DNA of 9,913 bases from JBBSDV01 sp038240335 (lineage in GTDB: Bacteria; Chloroflexota; Dehalococcoidia; DSTF01; JACRBR01): contig JBBSDV010000127.1 of assembly GCA_038240335.1 (NCBI GenBank), positions 1 to 9,913 of the forward strand. The letters are read 5' to 3'. A model generated the notes under the pieces. The model was not told where the DNA came from. It worked only from the letters and a program-made list of their open reading frames with translations, and did no database searches. Position 1 is the stretch's first letter, and each line of letters begins with the position of its first letter. A program made the position numbers and the translations under genes. Below, piece by piece: positions 1-7,187 of this stretch.

Positions 1-19
1 GCGGGCTGAACGTCCGCAG

Positions 20-1081
20 TTAGATCCTTCGAGGATCCCTGCGCACGATGAAGTCGCGCAGACCCGCCGCCTGCTCGCGATTGCTCAGCACATCCGTGTT
101 GTCGACGAACTGGTCGATGCTCCCTGCATCGCCGAGATGTGCCAGCGCAGTCTTCGCCATGCACGCCGCGACGAATCGCCCGGAGTTGAGGACGCGGAAT
201 GGCCGATTGTAGAAGTATCGAACCGTCGGCTCTTCCGGCTCCGTGAGACCAAGTGCGTTGAACATCCGCGCCACATGTTCGTACACAGGTACGAGCACGC
301 CCTCGCGAGATCGCCAGTCAGTCGCCGCGAGCGCGGCCCGGAGCATCGGCGCGAGCGTCGACCCGCAACGGAGCCGAGAGAATGCCGTGCCGAGCCACTT
401 TGAGTACGGCGCGTATTGCCGCTCAATGAGGAAGCAGAGCCGCATCAAGTCGCGTACCAGCCGCGCCGCTACGACGGCCGAACCGAGATCGTCGCTGGCC
501 TCACCGGCGCGGCCGACGAACGGCTCCTCTTGATCGATGCGGCGCCACTGGCACCCGAGCAGGTACAGCCAGACGTCGTCCGGATACCAGGACAAGCGCT
601 CACGAACGCGGGTAAGATCCCCCGTCGCATCCTCGAACACGGCTCCCGCGATCGATGTCCTGAGAATCTGCGAAGGCGCCGAGAGCCAGTCCGCCGGCGT
701 GATGTCGTCGCTCGGGTCGAAGCCGAGTGTACCCATGAACCATGCCCGCACTGTCGTCAAAGCAACCTGGTGCTGTTCACTGCCGTCGGACGTCGCCGCG
801 AAGCGCGTCGGCCATCCGAGAAACGTGACCGGAATGCGAGCGTCGATCGCGCCTACCAATTTGCGTTTCTCGTTGTCGCTGTACAGATTGTCGACAAAGA
901 TGACCACACGCGGCCCCCATCCGTGATCGGTCGATCGCTCGTCGTCAAAGCCGAGCACATCCGACCCGGCCCCGACGCGGGCGGCCGCTCGCGGCACGCC
1001 AGGCAGCAGGTCGTCGATGATTGGTGCGACAACTTCGAGCCAGTAACGCCGTGACAGTTCGATGCCGGAGAGCACATCCAT
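20..1081 (-). CDS. DUF4037 domain protein with nucleotidyltransferase-like N-terminus
   Basis: This is a cytoplasmic 353-residue protein of unknown function, recognised as a DUF4037 family member. The N-terminal part (about residues 5-65) carries G39-S40, then D46-D47, S50 and D52-H53 before a hydrophobic strand ending in D64. That layout resembles the Gly-Ser plus acidic pattern of the minimal nucleotidyltransferase fold. The DUF4037 region proper is about residues 130-237, with WYPDDVWLYLLGCQWRRI, FVGRAGE and YAPYSKWLGTAF as typical segments. No signal peptide or membrane segment is seen. The ATG start is supported by a GTAGG element 8 bases upstream on the minus strand. The gene ends in TAA and is transcribed away from the secreted-protein gene. 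Family members are sometimes annotated as nucleotidyltransferases, but no substrate is established and the catalytic reading here is inference. It shows no functional link to the glycan genes. Family assignment is confident; function is unknown. Confidence 0.88.
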   Translation of the reverse strand: MDVLSGIELSRRYWLEVVAPIIDDLLPGVPRAAARVGAGSDVLGFDDERSTDHGWGPRVVIFVDNLYSDNEKRKLVGAIDARIPVTFLGWPTRFAATSDGSEQHQVALTTVRAWFMGTLGFDPSDDITPADWLSAPSQILRTSIAGAVFEDATGDLTRVRERLSWYPDDVWLYLLGCQWRRIDQEEPFVGRAGEASDDLGSAVVAARLVRDLMRLCFLIERQYAPYSKWLGTAFSRLRCGSTLAPMLRAALAATDWRSREGVLVPVYEHVARMFNALGLTEPEEPTVRYFYNRPFRVLNSGRFVAACMAKTALAHLGDAGSIDQFVDNTDVLSNREQAAGLRDFIVRRDPRRI

Positions 1082-1184
1082 GCCGTCAGCCTACCGAACC
1101 ATTCACACGGCGCGTCCGCTAGCGCTATGCGGCACACGGCACACTCTTGAACGAACACATCGGTTCATTGACGCTTCTCATTTC

Positions 1185-1216
1185 TTGACCCCGACGTAAC
1201 AGCACCGTGTTACAAT
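1185..1216 (+). promoter_or_regulatory. Predicted extended -10 sigma70-type promoter for the secreted-protein gene
   Basis: A TTGACC -35-like hexamer lies at 1185-1190 and a TACAAT -10 hexamer at 1211-1216. The -10 is preceded by TG plus one base (1208-1210), the extended -10 arrangement. The spacer is 20 bases, longer than the usual 16-18, so the extended -10 would have to carry much of the recognition. Transcription would start near 1223-1225, giving a leader of about 12-14 bases before the GTG at 1237. An inverted repeat, TGAAC (1148-1152) and GTTCA (1163-1167), sits just upstream and could be an operator, but five-base arms are weak evidence. Assigned from the sequence only. Confidence 0.4.
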
Positions 1217-1227
1217 CCGCGCTGAAC

Positions 1228-1233
1228 AGGGGG
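1228..1233 (+). promoter_or_regulatory. Ribosome binding site deciding start GTG 1237
   Basis: AGGGGG lies three bases before GTG 1237; counted from its AGG part the spacing is six bases. No comparable element precedes the earlier in-frame GTG at 1207, which itself overlaps the promoter -10 region. This favours the later start. Confidence 0.5.
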
Positions 1234-1236
1234 ACT

Positions 1237-2751
1237 GTGCTTAAGCGTCCGCATCTTCGCGTGCTTCTCATCGCCGCTGCCAGCTTTGTCCTCGGCATCG
1301 GCGCCGCCGCGACGGCATTTCTCACCATGAACAGCGACTCGAGCGGATCCACGCCGTGCGGCACTGCTGGGGTGTCGTGCAGCGTGCGCGCCGCCGAGCC
1401 AACGGATGCGCCGACGTCCTGGCCGACGGCCAAGCCTACTGATCTGCCGCCGACCGCGAGCGCTGCGCTTCCGGCGGCCACCGCCCTGCCGACCCCGGAA
1501 CCCGCGAATCCCGCTTCCGAAGGAGCGGTGAGCGCACCGGATCCGGCGCGGCAACCCGATCCTCCTCGTGCGCCCGCGCCCGGCGATCCGGCCGCGCCCG
1601 CTCCCGAAGCGGCGTCGGGCGACATTGCCCACGACGACGGGACGCAGGCGATGGATGGCATGACGGACAGCCACGGCGCCGCGTCCGGAGGCACAACGCC
1701 AATACCCGGCGGCGCGCACGTTTCCGAAAGCGGCGGCTCAGGCACCGGTTGCGTCGCCAACTGCGGCGAACCGCGCAACTTCTGCGATAACTGGAGCGGA
1801 GGATTCTGCGACGACTTTCGCGACAAAGCGTCTGGCGCTACTCACACCGCCTTCCCGGCGCCCGGCGATCCGTATAGCTTTGACGCGCTCAACACGACCT
1901 ACCCGTTCGCGGACACGGAGGGGCCTGAGCCCGCCGACGGCCTGCGCGCCTTCAGCGCCAACGAGCACTTCATGACCGTCATCGAGGACGGACAGTTCGG
2001 GCTCGGCGTTCTGCGCCTCCATCAGCCCTTCGACTTCAGTGGCCGCGAGGGCCACATGCATTTCGATGTCGATCTCAAGACCGGCGCCCGCCGCTACGTT
2101 CGGCTCCTCGTCTCACCCGAGCTCACGAAGGTGACGACAGACGACCGTCACCAGGAGCGCCGACGGCCCGGCGATGCCTTCGACCTCTGGTTTGTCAACG
2201 GTCGATTCGATGCTCAGGTATCGCGAGGCGGCGATCTCGTCTGGGAGGACGAGCCCCTGGGGCCAACGTACTTCGGTCAGAATGACGTCCGTGATCACGT
2301 CGACGTGTACCTGTCGCGCACGCACATCCGGGTGCTCGTCAATGGCGCGTCGTACCTCGACGAGTCGATGGCCGATCTGGGCTTTGATCGCGCCTACGTA
2401 TACCTCGCGCAGGCCTCCTACAATCCCTGTAAGACGGACGAATGCGACGCTCACCAGCAGATGTTTCATTGGGACAACGTCGCCTTCGACGGCCCGCGCC
2501 TCGGCATGAATTCCCTGACGCCCGCCGGATCCCGCGACGTCCTGTTCGACGCATACCGCGCGAATAGCTGCACAGTGAAGGGTGCGGCGGCCGAGGCCGT
2601 CGGCCCCGATGCTTCCGGCTCGCGCGTAACGTGGCGCGTTCGCCTTCCAGATGACGGCAGCTCTGTCAGCCCCGCCGATGTGAGCTGCGACTACGATTTC
2701 ATCAAGGACGATTCGGACGTCATCACCGGGTTCGAGATCGTCAGCCAGTAG
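1237..2751 (+). CDS. Secreted or membrane-anchored protein with Pro/Thr/Ala linker and cysteine-paired beta domain
   Basis: I do not recognise a named family. With the GTG 1237 start the protein has 504 residues. A short basic N-terminus (K3, R4, R8) is followed by a hydrophobic segment at about 9-30, read as a signal anchor or signal peptide. Residues about 54-128 are a low-complexity Pro/Ala/Thr linker of the kind that spaces extracellular domains. Residues 129-147 are rich in Asp, His and Met. From C172 onward comes a folded domain of about 330 residues with alternating hydrophobic strands and aromatic residues (for example FDLWFVNGRFDAQV), suggestive of a jelly-roll, concanavalin-like fold. 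Ten cysteines occur as neighbouring pairs: C41/C48, C172/C176, C183/C191, the CKTDEC pair, and two in the last 60 residues. This suggests disulfides and an exported location. An in-frame GTG at 1207 would add ten residues but is disfavoured. It is transcribed divergently from the DUF4037 gene. Carbohydrate binding or cleavage is possible, but no catalytic motif such as the GH16 ExDxE is visible. Confidence 0.82.
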   Translation: MLKRPHLRVLLIAAASFVLGIGAAATAFLTMNSDSSGSTPCGTAGVSCSVRAAEPTDAPTSWPTAKPTDLPPTASAALPAATALPTPEPANPASEGAVSAPDPARQPDPPRAPAPGDPAAPAPEAASGDIAHDDGTQAMDGMTDSHGAASGGTTPIPGGAHVSESGGSGTGCVANCGEPRNFCDNWSGGFCDDFRDKASGATHTAFPAPGDPYSFDALNTTYPFADTEGPEPADGLRAFSANEHFMTVIEDGQFGLGVLRLHQPFDFSGREGHMHFDVDLKTGARRYVRLLVSPELTKVTTDDRHQERRRPGDAFDLWFVNGRFDAQVSRGGDLVWEDEPLGPTYFGQNDVRDHVDVYLSRTHIRVLVNGASYLDESMADLGFDRAYVYLAQASYNPCKTDECDAHQQMFHWDNVAFDGPRLGMNSLTPAGSRDVLFDAYRANSCTVKGAAAEAVGPDASGSRVTWRVRLPDDGSSVSPADVSCDYDFIKDDSDVITGFEIVSQ

Positions 2752-2806
2752 GAGCCGTTTGCGCCCGCATGACCTCTGCTCACGGTTCGGTTCGTACGGC
2801 GACGAG
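2752..2806. other. Short convergent intergenic spacer
   Basis: The secreted-protein gene and the glycan operon end toward each other across these 55 bases. GAGCCG at 2752-2757 could pair imperfectly with CGGTTC downstream across a long loop, but there is no compact GC stem followed by a T-run on either strand. No terminator can be called. Confidence 0.4.
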
Positions 2807-3976
2807 CTACTCGCGTTTGGTCGATTCCCAGCCGGCAGGCTTCGACGCGAGTGCACGCGCGTAGACTCGCGCCTTCCACACGGCAAACCCGGGCGCTGCG
2901 ACCAGGCTCCTCGCGATGCTCGCAGGCGGCGTCCGTGCGACGACGAACCCCGACGCCACATACAGCGACAGCGCGGCAACCCCTAGTCCGTCAATGAGCA
3001 ACAGCGCGCGCGATCGCGCGGCGAGAGCCAACGGCACGCCTGCGAAACCCGCGATCGCCAGCACGGATAGCGGTGGAATGAGCAGCTCAATCGCTGCATC
3101 CACCTTCGCGGCCGATCCGCTTCGCACGCCGTCGGCGAGCAGCGGGAGCGCGTCGGCGCGCGCGGCGGACAACCTGCCCGCTTCCCACCGGCTGTGTTGC
3201 CCGTGCGCGCTTCCGAGGCTGCTCGGTGCCTCCCCAAGCACGGTCGCCTCCGGCACGAAATCGACCCGTAGGCCCGCGCGCAGCAGCGCAAGATGTTGCT
3301 CGATGTCCTCTGCGAGACCAAATACGTTCCAGCCGACGCGTTCGATGACGTCGCGGCTGAAGCACATGCCCGAACCCTTCAGTCCTGTGCTGCCACCGAA
3401 GCGGCTCTTGCCGAGCGGCCGGACGAGATGCACCAACGTCAGCGCCAGGCTTCGCACACCGGCGGTCGACGATTCATCAGCGGCCTTCATGTTGTAGTAA
3501 GCCTGCAGAACCTGCTCGCCCGCCGCCAGGTGCTCGTTGAACGCGCGCAGTAAGTTCGGCGACACGGTGCAGTCGCCGTCGATGCACACCACGGCATCGT
3601 GATCACCGGCGAGTTGTGTCAATCCGAACGCGAGCGCGTAGCCCTTGCCCCGGCGCTCAGAGTCATTCCGTTCGCAGACGTCAACGCCGCTGGAGCGCGC
3701 GATCGCCGCCGTCGCGTCGGTGCAGTTGTCGGCGATGACCATTGTATCCAGGAGAGTGCGCGGGTAGTCGAGTGCATCCAGGCTCGCAAGCAACGCCGGC
3801 AAAGCCTGCTCCTCGTTCCGGGCGGGCACGAGGAGCGCGAAGCGCCGCAAGGTCTTCGCCGAGCTGCGGTTCGAGCGTCGAGGAAGCATCGCCAGGCACG
3901 AAAGCATTCCGAGGTATAGACTGCTGCCGCTGAACGGCAACAGTAACGCGAACAGCACGATCCGCGCCACGCGCAT
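2807..3976 (-). CDS. Membrane-bound family 2 glycosyltransferase
   Basis: The predicted 389-residue inverting glycosyltransferase (GT2, cellulose synthase/BcsA-like catalytic type) uses a nucleotide sugar at the inner face of the cytoplasmic membrane. An N-terminal membrane segment covers about residues 5-31. The GT-A domain follows, with LLVPARNEE at 48-56, ADNCTD at 82-87, the D133-G-D135 metal/nucleotide motif, E223-D224 for the catalytic base region, and Q260-H-S-R263-W264 matching the QxxRW motif of processive GT2 enzymes. Two further membrane segments lie at about 298-320 and 324-347. This domain order is typical of enzymes that build or export beta-linked polymers, but one-sugar transferases share it, so product and substrate are not predicted. 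It is the last gene of the operon. Its ATG shares one base with the upstream gene's TGA (TGATG) and no Shine-Dalgarno sequence precedes it, so translation probably depends on reinitiation. It ends in TAG. Confidence 0.9.
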   Translation of the reverse strand: MRVARIVLFALLLPFSGSSLYLGMLSCLAMLPRRSNRSSAKTLRRFALLVPARNEEQALPALLASLDALDYPRTLLDTMVIADNCTDATAAIARSSGVDVCERNDSERRGKGYALAFGLTQLAGDHDAVVCIDGDCTVSPNLLRAFNEHLAAGEQVLQAYYNMKAADESSTAGVRSLALTLVHLVRPLGKSRFGGSTGLKGSGMCFSRDVIERVGWNVFGLAEDIEQHLALLRAGLRVDFVPEATVLGEAPSSLGSAHGQHSRWEAGRLSAARADALPLLADGVRSGSAAKVDAAIELLIPPLSVLAIAGFAGVPLALAARSRALLLIDGLGVAALSLYVASGFVVARTPPASIARSLVAAPGFAVWKARVYARALASKPAGWESTKRE

Positions 3977-5070
3977 CAGGAGACGGCTCGCGTATCGCTG
4001 GTCCGCGCGACCACTCGATTCGGTGCGATAATGCGCGCGACGCGTTCGGCAAATTGCGGCAATGTGAACGTCGACTCGACGTGTCGCCTTCCGGCCTCAC
4101 CCATCCGCGCCGCCTCCTCCCGATGCTCGAGCATCCACGCGATCGCGGCGCGCATCGACGGCACATCGCCGGGGGGCACGTACATGCCCGTAGCCTCGGT
4201 CCAGCCGTGCTCGCCAATATCGCGTAGCTCGCCATCGACCATCAAGCTACCCGTGACAACGCCCGTGAGACCCGCCGTGCGCGTGACGATCACCGGCTTG
4301 GCCATCGCCATCGCCTCCAGCACCGAACTGATTCCCGCCTGGAAGTTCGAGTCGTGCAATGGCATCACGAACACGCGAGATTCGGCGTAGAGTTGGCGCA
4401 GATCACGGTAGTTGTGCCACCGGATGATCGTGTTCGCCGGCACGTCGGCATCGGTGTAGTTCGAGCCCCGCGTCGACCAGTTGCTTCCACGCGCAATGCG
4501 CACCGGAGCAGCAGCTCCGTCGACGGCACGGAGCATCGTCAGGTAGTCGCGCAACTCTTGCCCCGCGCTGCTGATCAGCGTCGTCGTCGCCGTCGGCTCT
4601 GGTCGCCAGAAATCAGCATCGGCCTGGTACGGGACCAGCGCGATGACGCCCGGCGGAAAGCCAAGCGACTGAGCTACGGTCACCTGCGCCGGAGAATGCA
4701 ACATGATGCCGTCAATCTTGTGCTGCAGGCGGAGCCCGCGGATCGTCAGCCGCTTCTTCATCGGCGTCAGGATGTGCGCGATCATCGTGAGGCGCGGCCT
4801 GCGCGCCCGTCTTCCGAGCAAATACGCCAACGGGAAGCCAATGTGCTCGCTGTCGCAATAGACGGCGTCGTAGTCACCGGCACGTGCTGCAGCGAGACGC
4901 GCCAGCGTGATGCCGTTGCCGAGGCGCCTACGGCCGCTGACAGCGCCCGGATGCAGCACATCGGCGTCGAGATGCTCAATCAGCGCCTCGTAATCGCGGC
5001 GAGGTCGGTCGCCTGAAGTATCGGGCGGATCTGGCTGCGCGCCGAGGACGACGAGCGTGCCGTTGGCCAT
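3976..5070 (-). CDS. Family 4 glycosyltransferase with Gln in place of the first Glu of EX7E
   Basis: The predicted 364-residue cytoplasmic, retaining GT-B glycosyltransferase probably adds a sugar to a lipid-linked glycan. The N-terminal Rossmann-like half spans about 1-150, and the C-terminal donor-binding half about 160-350. The donor site segment N242-F-Q-A-G-I-S-S-V-L-E252-A-M-A-M-A-K-P matches the family's EX7E region, but the first position is Gln (Q244) and the second is the usual Glu (E252). H219 and the RDLRQLYAESRVFVMP stretch (222-237) also fit the GT4 core. There are no membrane segments. Its ATG directly abuts the TAG of the epimerase gene with no spacer and no visible Shine-Dalgarno sequence, indicating coupled translation. 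It overlaps the next gene by one base. Donor and acceptor are unknown. Confidence 0.88.
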   Translation of the reverse strand: MANGTLVVLGAQPDPPDTSGDRPRRDYEALIEHLDADVLHPGAVSGRRRLGNGITLARLAAARAGDYDAVYCDSEHIGFPLAYLLGRRARRPRLTMIAHILTPMKKRLTIRGLRLQHKIDGIMLHSPAQVTVAQSLGFPPGVIALVPYQADADFWRPEPTATTTLISSAGQELRDYLTMLRAVDGAAAPVRIARGSNWSTRGSNYTDADVPANTIIRWHNYRDLRQLYAESRVFVMPLHDSNFQAGISSVLEAMAMAKPVIVTRTAGLTGVVTGSLMVDGELRDIGEHGWTEATGMYVPPGDVPSMRAAIAWMLEHREEAARMGEAGRRHVESTFTLPQFAERVARIIAPNRVVARTSDTRAVS

Positions 5071-5991
5071 CTAGGCGGCGACGACCGCACCGTACGACGC
5101 CGCCAACTGAGGCAGATGCGCCAGCGGATCCGACTCGGGCTCGAGGCCGAGCATCGTCATCCGCGTCGTGTCGGCGATGAAACGTGTCACCTCGGCGCCC
5201 CGCGATGCCGTCCGTACGAGGACGCTGGACGACTCCGCCGCCTCGATGATCCGCTGCCCCAACTCCAGAATCGAGGTGCCCACGCCGCTCCCAATGTTTG
5301 TCGGCCCAGGCAATCCGCGGTCGCCCGCGAACAGCAGCGCATCGACGACGGTGTCGACCCAAACGAGATCGAGGATCTGCGTGCCGCCATAGACCTGCAA
5401 GTCGCGCCCTGCGAACGCGTCCGTGAACCACAGCGGGATCACCCGCTGCGTGTCACCCGCGCCGTACACGTTCGCGAGCCGCAGGATCGCGACATCGATG
5501 CCGTGGCAGTGCGCGAACGACCGGCAGTAGGCCTCGCCCGCGGCCTTGCTCGCCCCGTAGGGGTTCTTCGGCGCGATCGGGTGATCTTCGTCCACGGGCG
5601 TATACTCCGGCTCGCCATACACCTCCCGCGACGATGAGAAGACGACTCGCGGCACTTCGGCTTCAACAGCCGCGCGCAGCACGTTGAATGTGCCGTACGC
5701 GTTCGTGGTGAAGCTGTACTCGGCGTCGTCGAGCGCGCCCATCACGTTCGATTGCGCTGCGAGGTGATAGATCACGTCCGCGTCCTTCGCAACGCCCAGC
5801 ATCGTGCGCTGGTCGCGCACGTCCCCTTCGACGAACTCGATGCGGTCGGCGCGCGTGTGCGTCTTCAGGCGCGCGCGTGTGCCGCGCTTCAGGTTGTCGA
5901 TGACGATGACGTCGTCGCCGCGCTGCACCAGTGCATCGACGAGGTGCGCGCCGATAAAGCCGGCGCCGCCTGTAACTACCGCTCGCGTCAT
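5071..5991 (-). CDS. NAD-dependent epimerase/dehydratase (extended SDR), sugar-nucleotide modifying
   Basis: The predicted 306-residue extended short-chain dehydrogenase probably converts a nucleoside-diphosphate sugar for the neighbouring transferases, for example a 4-epimerase or decarboxylase of the GalE/UXS superfamily. Visible motifs are the NAD-binding G8-G-A-G-F-I-G14, acidic D32 after the second strand (NAD rather than NADP), HLAAQ at 76-80, SSSREVYGE at 119-127, and the catalytic pair Y145-G-A-S-K149. Length matches the family. I chose ATG 5991 because GGAG lies 8 bases upstream, the protein then begins MTRAVVTGG as family members do, and the start overlaps the upstream TGA as ATGA (4 bases). 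An in-frame GTG at 6009 would add six residues but lacks a good ribosome binding site. The exact substrate cannot be assigned from motifs alone. Confidence 0.92.
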   Translation of the reverse strand: MTRAVVTGGAGFIGAHLVDALVQRGDDVIVIDNLKRGTRARLKTHTRADRIEFVEGDVRDQRTMLGVAKDADVIYHLAAQSNVMGALDDAEYSFTTNAYGTFNVLRAAVEAEVPRVVFSSSREVYGEPEYTPVDEDHPIAPKNPYGASKAAGEAYCRSFAHCHGIDVAILRLANVYGAGDTQRVIPLWFTDAFAGRDLQVYGGTQILDLVWVDTVVDALLFAGDRGLPGPTNIGSGVGTSILELGQRIIEAAESSSVLVRTASRGAEVTRFIADTTRMTMLGLEPESDPLAHLPQLAASYGAVVAA

Positions 5992-7130
5992 GCTGATCGC
6001 TCCGTCCACAGCTGCTCTGCCGAACGTTTCGGCTGGGTCTCTCCGTCGTCTCGCGCGATCCGCACGAGGATATCTCCGAGGATGTTCGCGCCCTTCATCA
6101 TGTCGAAGCGCTCCTCGCCGATTTGGCGCGACCGCTGCCCCATGCGCGCCACGAGCTGGCGGTTCCCCGCGAGTTCCCGCAAGCGCTTGCTCAACGCGTC
6201 GGCATCATCGACGTCGATCACGTAGCCGCTCTCGCCTTCCACTACCGCCTCCGCATGCGCTCCGACGCCGGTCGTCACAATTGGCATGCACGACGCCATC
6301 GCTTCGCCGAGCACGACCGCCAGGCAATCACCGCGCGTCGGCAGCACGAAGACATCGCACTCCCGGTAGAGCTTCAGTAGCTCCTCCGAGTGCGGCTTCA
6401 GCCCGCGGTAGACGTGCACACCGTCCGCCGGCGCGATCTCGGCGCCGGTGACCAGATGCAGCTCGCACACGCCGCGAAGCGACCGGTTGTATACATCAAG
6501 CAGTAGGTCGCCGCCCTTGCGTGCGAAATCACCGCCGACAAACAAAACCTGCAGCGGCCGGTCGGCATTGACCGCCTTCATCTCGGGGGCCGGATAGTTC
6601 GTCAGCACCGTGCCCGGATGGACCACCGTGATCGTCGATGCCTCGACGCCATAGTCGGCGGCGAGAGAGCTCTTCGCCCACTGCGACCACGTCGTGAAAT
6701 GCCGTGCATTCGCCATCACCCGCCGGTGCGCCGCGCGCTTCATCCGCTCGATCGCGGGATTCCCGACGCTGTGCGCGTACGACCCGGCGAGTTCGTCGAG
6801 ATTGGCCGGCGTCGCGTCAAGCGAAAGCAGCGTCGGAATGCGCTTCATGTACCCGCTCGCGAAGAGGCTGATGGTCTGCGTGTGAAGGAACAGCGCATCA
6901 AGCGGCGCCTCGCGCTGCGCCTGGCGGATCATCTGCCGCGCTCGCAGGCTGCCGCGAAGGGTCCAGTTGTTACGCAGCAACGGCACCGCGGCGAGCCGGG
7001 CCGGCGCGTACGGGACTTCCAGCCACACGCACTCAATGTCGTCGCGCGCTGCAAGTGCGCGCTGCAAACTCATCCCGTATGCAACGTGACCGAGGGCTTG
7101 TTCAACGACGAATCCGACGCGCGCTTTCAG
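5988..7130 (-). CDS. Family 4 glycosyltransferase, probable CTG start
   Basis: The predicted cytoplasmic GT-B glycosyltransferase is the second gene of the operon and has 380 residues with the CTG start proposed here. The N-terminal strand RVGFVVEQALGHV (residues 4-16) is typical of this group and lies entirely upstream of the first ATG (7071-7073); the ATG form, 361 residues, would lack it. From the in-frame TGA at 7149-7151 down to 7073 there is no ATG, GTG or TTG, but CTG at 7130 has GGGGAG six bases upstream. The donor-binding half has FVGGDFARKGGD (about 197-208) and D268-x7-E276, an Asp variant of the EX7E motif, in RGDCLAVVLGEAMA. The TGA stop overlaps the epimerase ATG by four bases. 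Donor, acceptor and linkage are not predictable. If the CTG start is wrong, a sequence error near 7130-7150 is the main alternative. Confidence 0.87.
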   Translation of the reverse strand: MKARVGFVVEQALGHVAYGMSLQRALAARDDIECVWLEVPYAPARLAAVPLLRNNWTLRGSLRARQMIRQAQREAPLDALFLHTQTISLFASGYMKRIPTLLSLDATPANLDELAGSYAHSVGNPAIERMKRAAHRRVMANARHFTTWSQWAKSSLAADYGVEASTITVVHPGTVLTNYPAPEMKAVNADRPLQVLFVGGDFARKGGDLLLDVYNRSLRGVCELHLVTGAEIAPADGVHVYRGLKPHSEELLKLYRECDVFVLPTRGDCLAVVLGEAMASCMPIVTTGVGAHAEAVVEGESGYVIDVDDADALSKRLRELAGNRQLVARMGQRSRQIGEERFDMMKGANILGDILVRIARDDGETQPKRSAEQLWTERSA

Positions 7131-7136
7131 AGTGGT

Positions 7137-7142
7137 CTCCCC
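7137..7142 (-). promoter_or_regulatory. Strong ribosome binding site before a CTG codon
   Basis: On the minus strand GGGGAG is followed by six bases (ACCACT) and then CTG at 7130. This is the only strong ribosome binding site near the beginning of the glycosyltransferase frame. The ATG contained in GATGGGG at 7144-7142 is in another frame and reads only MGRPL before a stop. Confidence 0.5.
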
Positions 7143-7157
7143 ATCGTTTCAACAGTC

Positions 7158-7171
7158 AGCGCCGAAGCGCT
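7158..7171 (-). other. Hairpin with UUCG tetraloop in the operon's internal leader
   Basis: On the minus strand AGCGC-TTCG-GCGCT forms a five-base-pair stem closed by C(UUCG)G, an unusually stable RNA tetraloop. It lies about 30 bases before the proposed CTG start. No T-run follows, so it does not look like an intrinsic terminator. It might stabilise the transcript or mark a processing site, which is inference. Confidence 0.35.
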
Positions 7172-7187
7172 CTGCCGCCTAGCTGCC

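Noticed and set aside
1..17. Possible terminator hairpin just after the DUF4037 gene
   Set aside because: The stem has only four contiguous pairs on the minus strand plus a mismatch, and the bases where a T-run would be lie outside the window.
416..1054. A 212-codon open frame on the plus strand opposite the DUF4037 gene
   Set aside because: The translation is rich in Arg, has no recognisable domain, and lies fully antisense to a gene with clear family motifs. Long antisense frames are expected in GC-rich coding DNA.
1132..1145. Tandem GGCACAC copies in the divergent spacer
   Set aside because: There are two seven-base copies only, with no third copy or matching element at the other promoter region. 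This is too little to call an operator or repeat.
2113..2979. A 288-codon minus-strand frame across the secreted-protein gene and the convergent spacer
   Set aside because: It is antisense to the secreted-protein gene and overlaps the glycosyltransferase end. The composition is that of a shadow frame and no motif is present.
3007..3020. Perfect 14-base palindrome CGCGCGATCGCGCG
   Set aside because: It lies in coding sequence for a membrane segment of the GT2 gene and is made of Ala/Arg/Ser codons. It is not repeated in this form elsewhere, so no regulatory role is supported.
5116..5637. A 173-codon plus-strand frame opposite the epimerase gene
   Set aside because: It is fully antisense to a gene with intact NAD-binding and YxxxK motifs. 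The product is Arg-rich without any domain.
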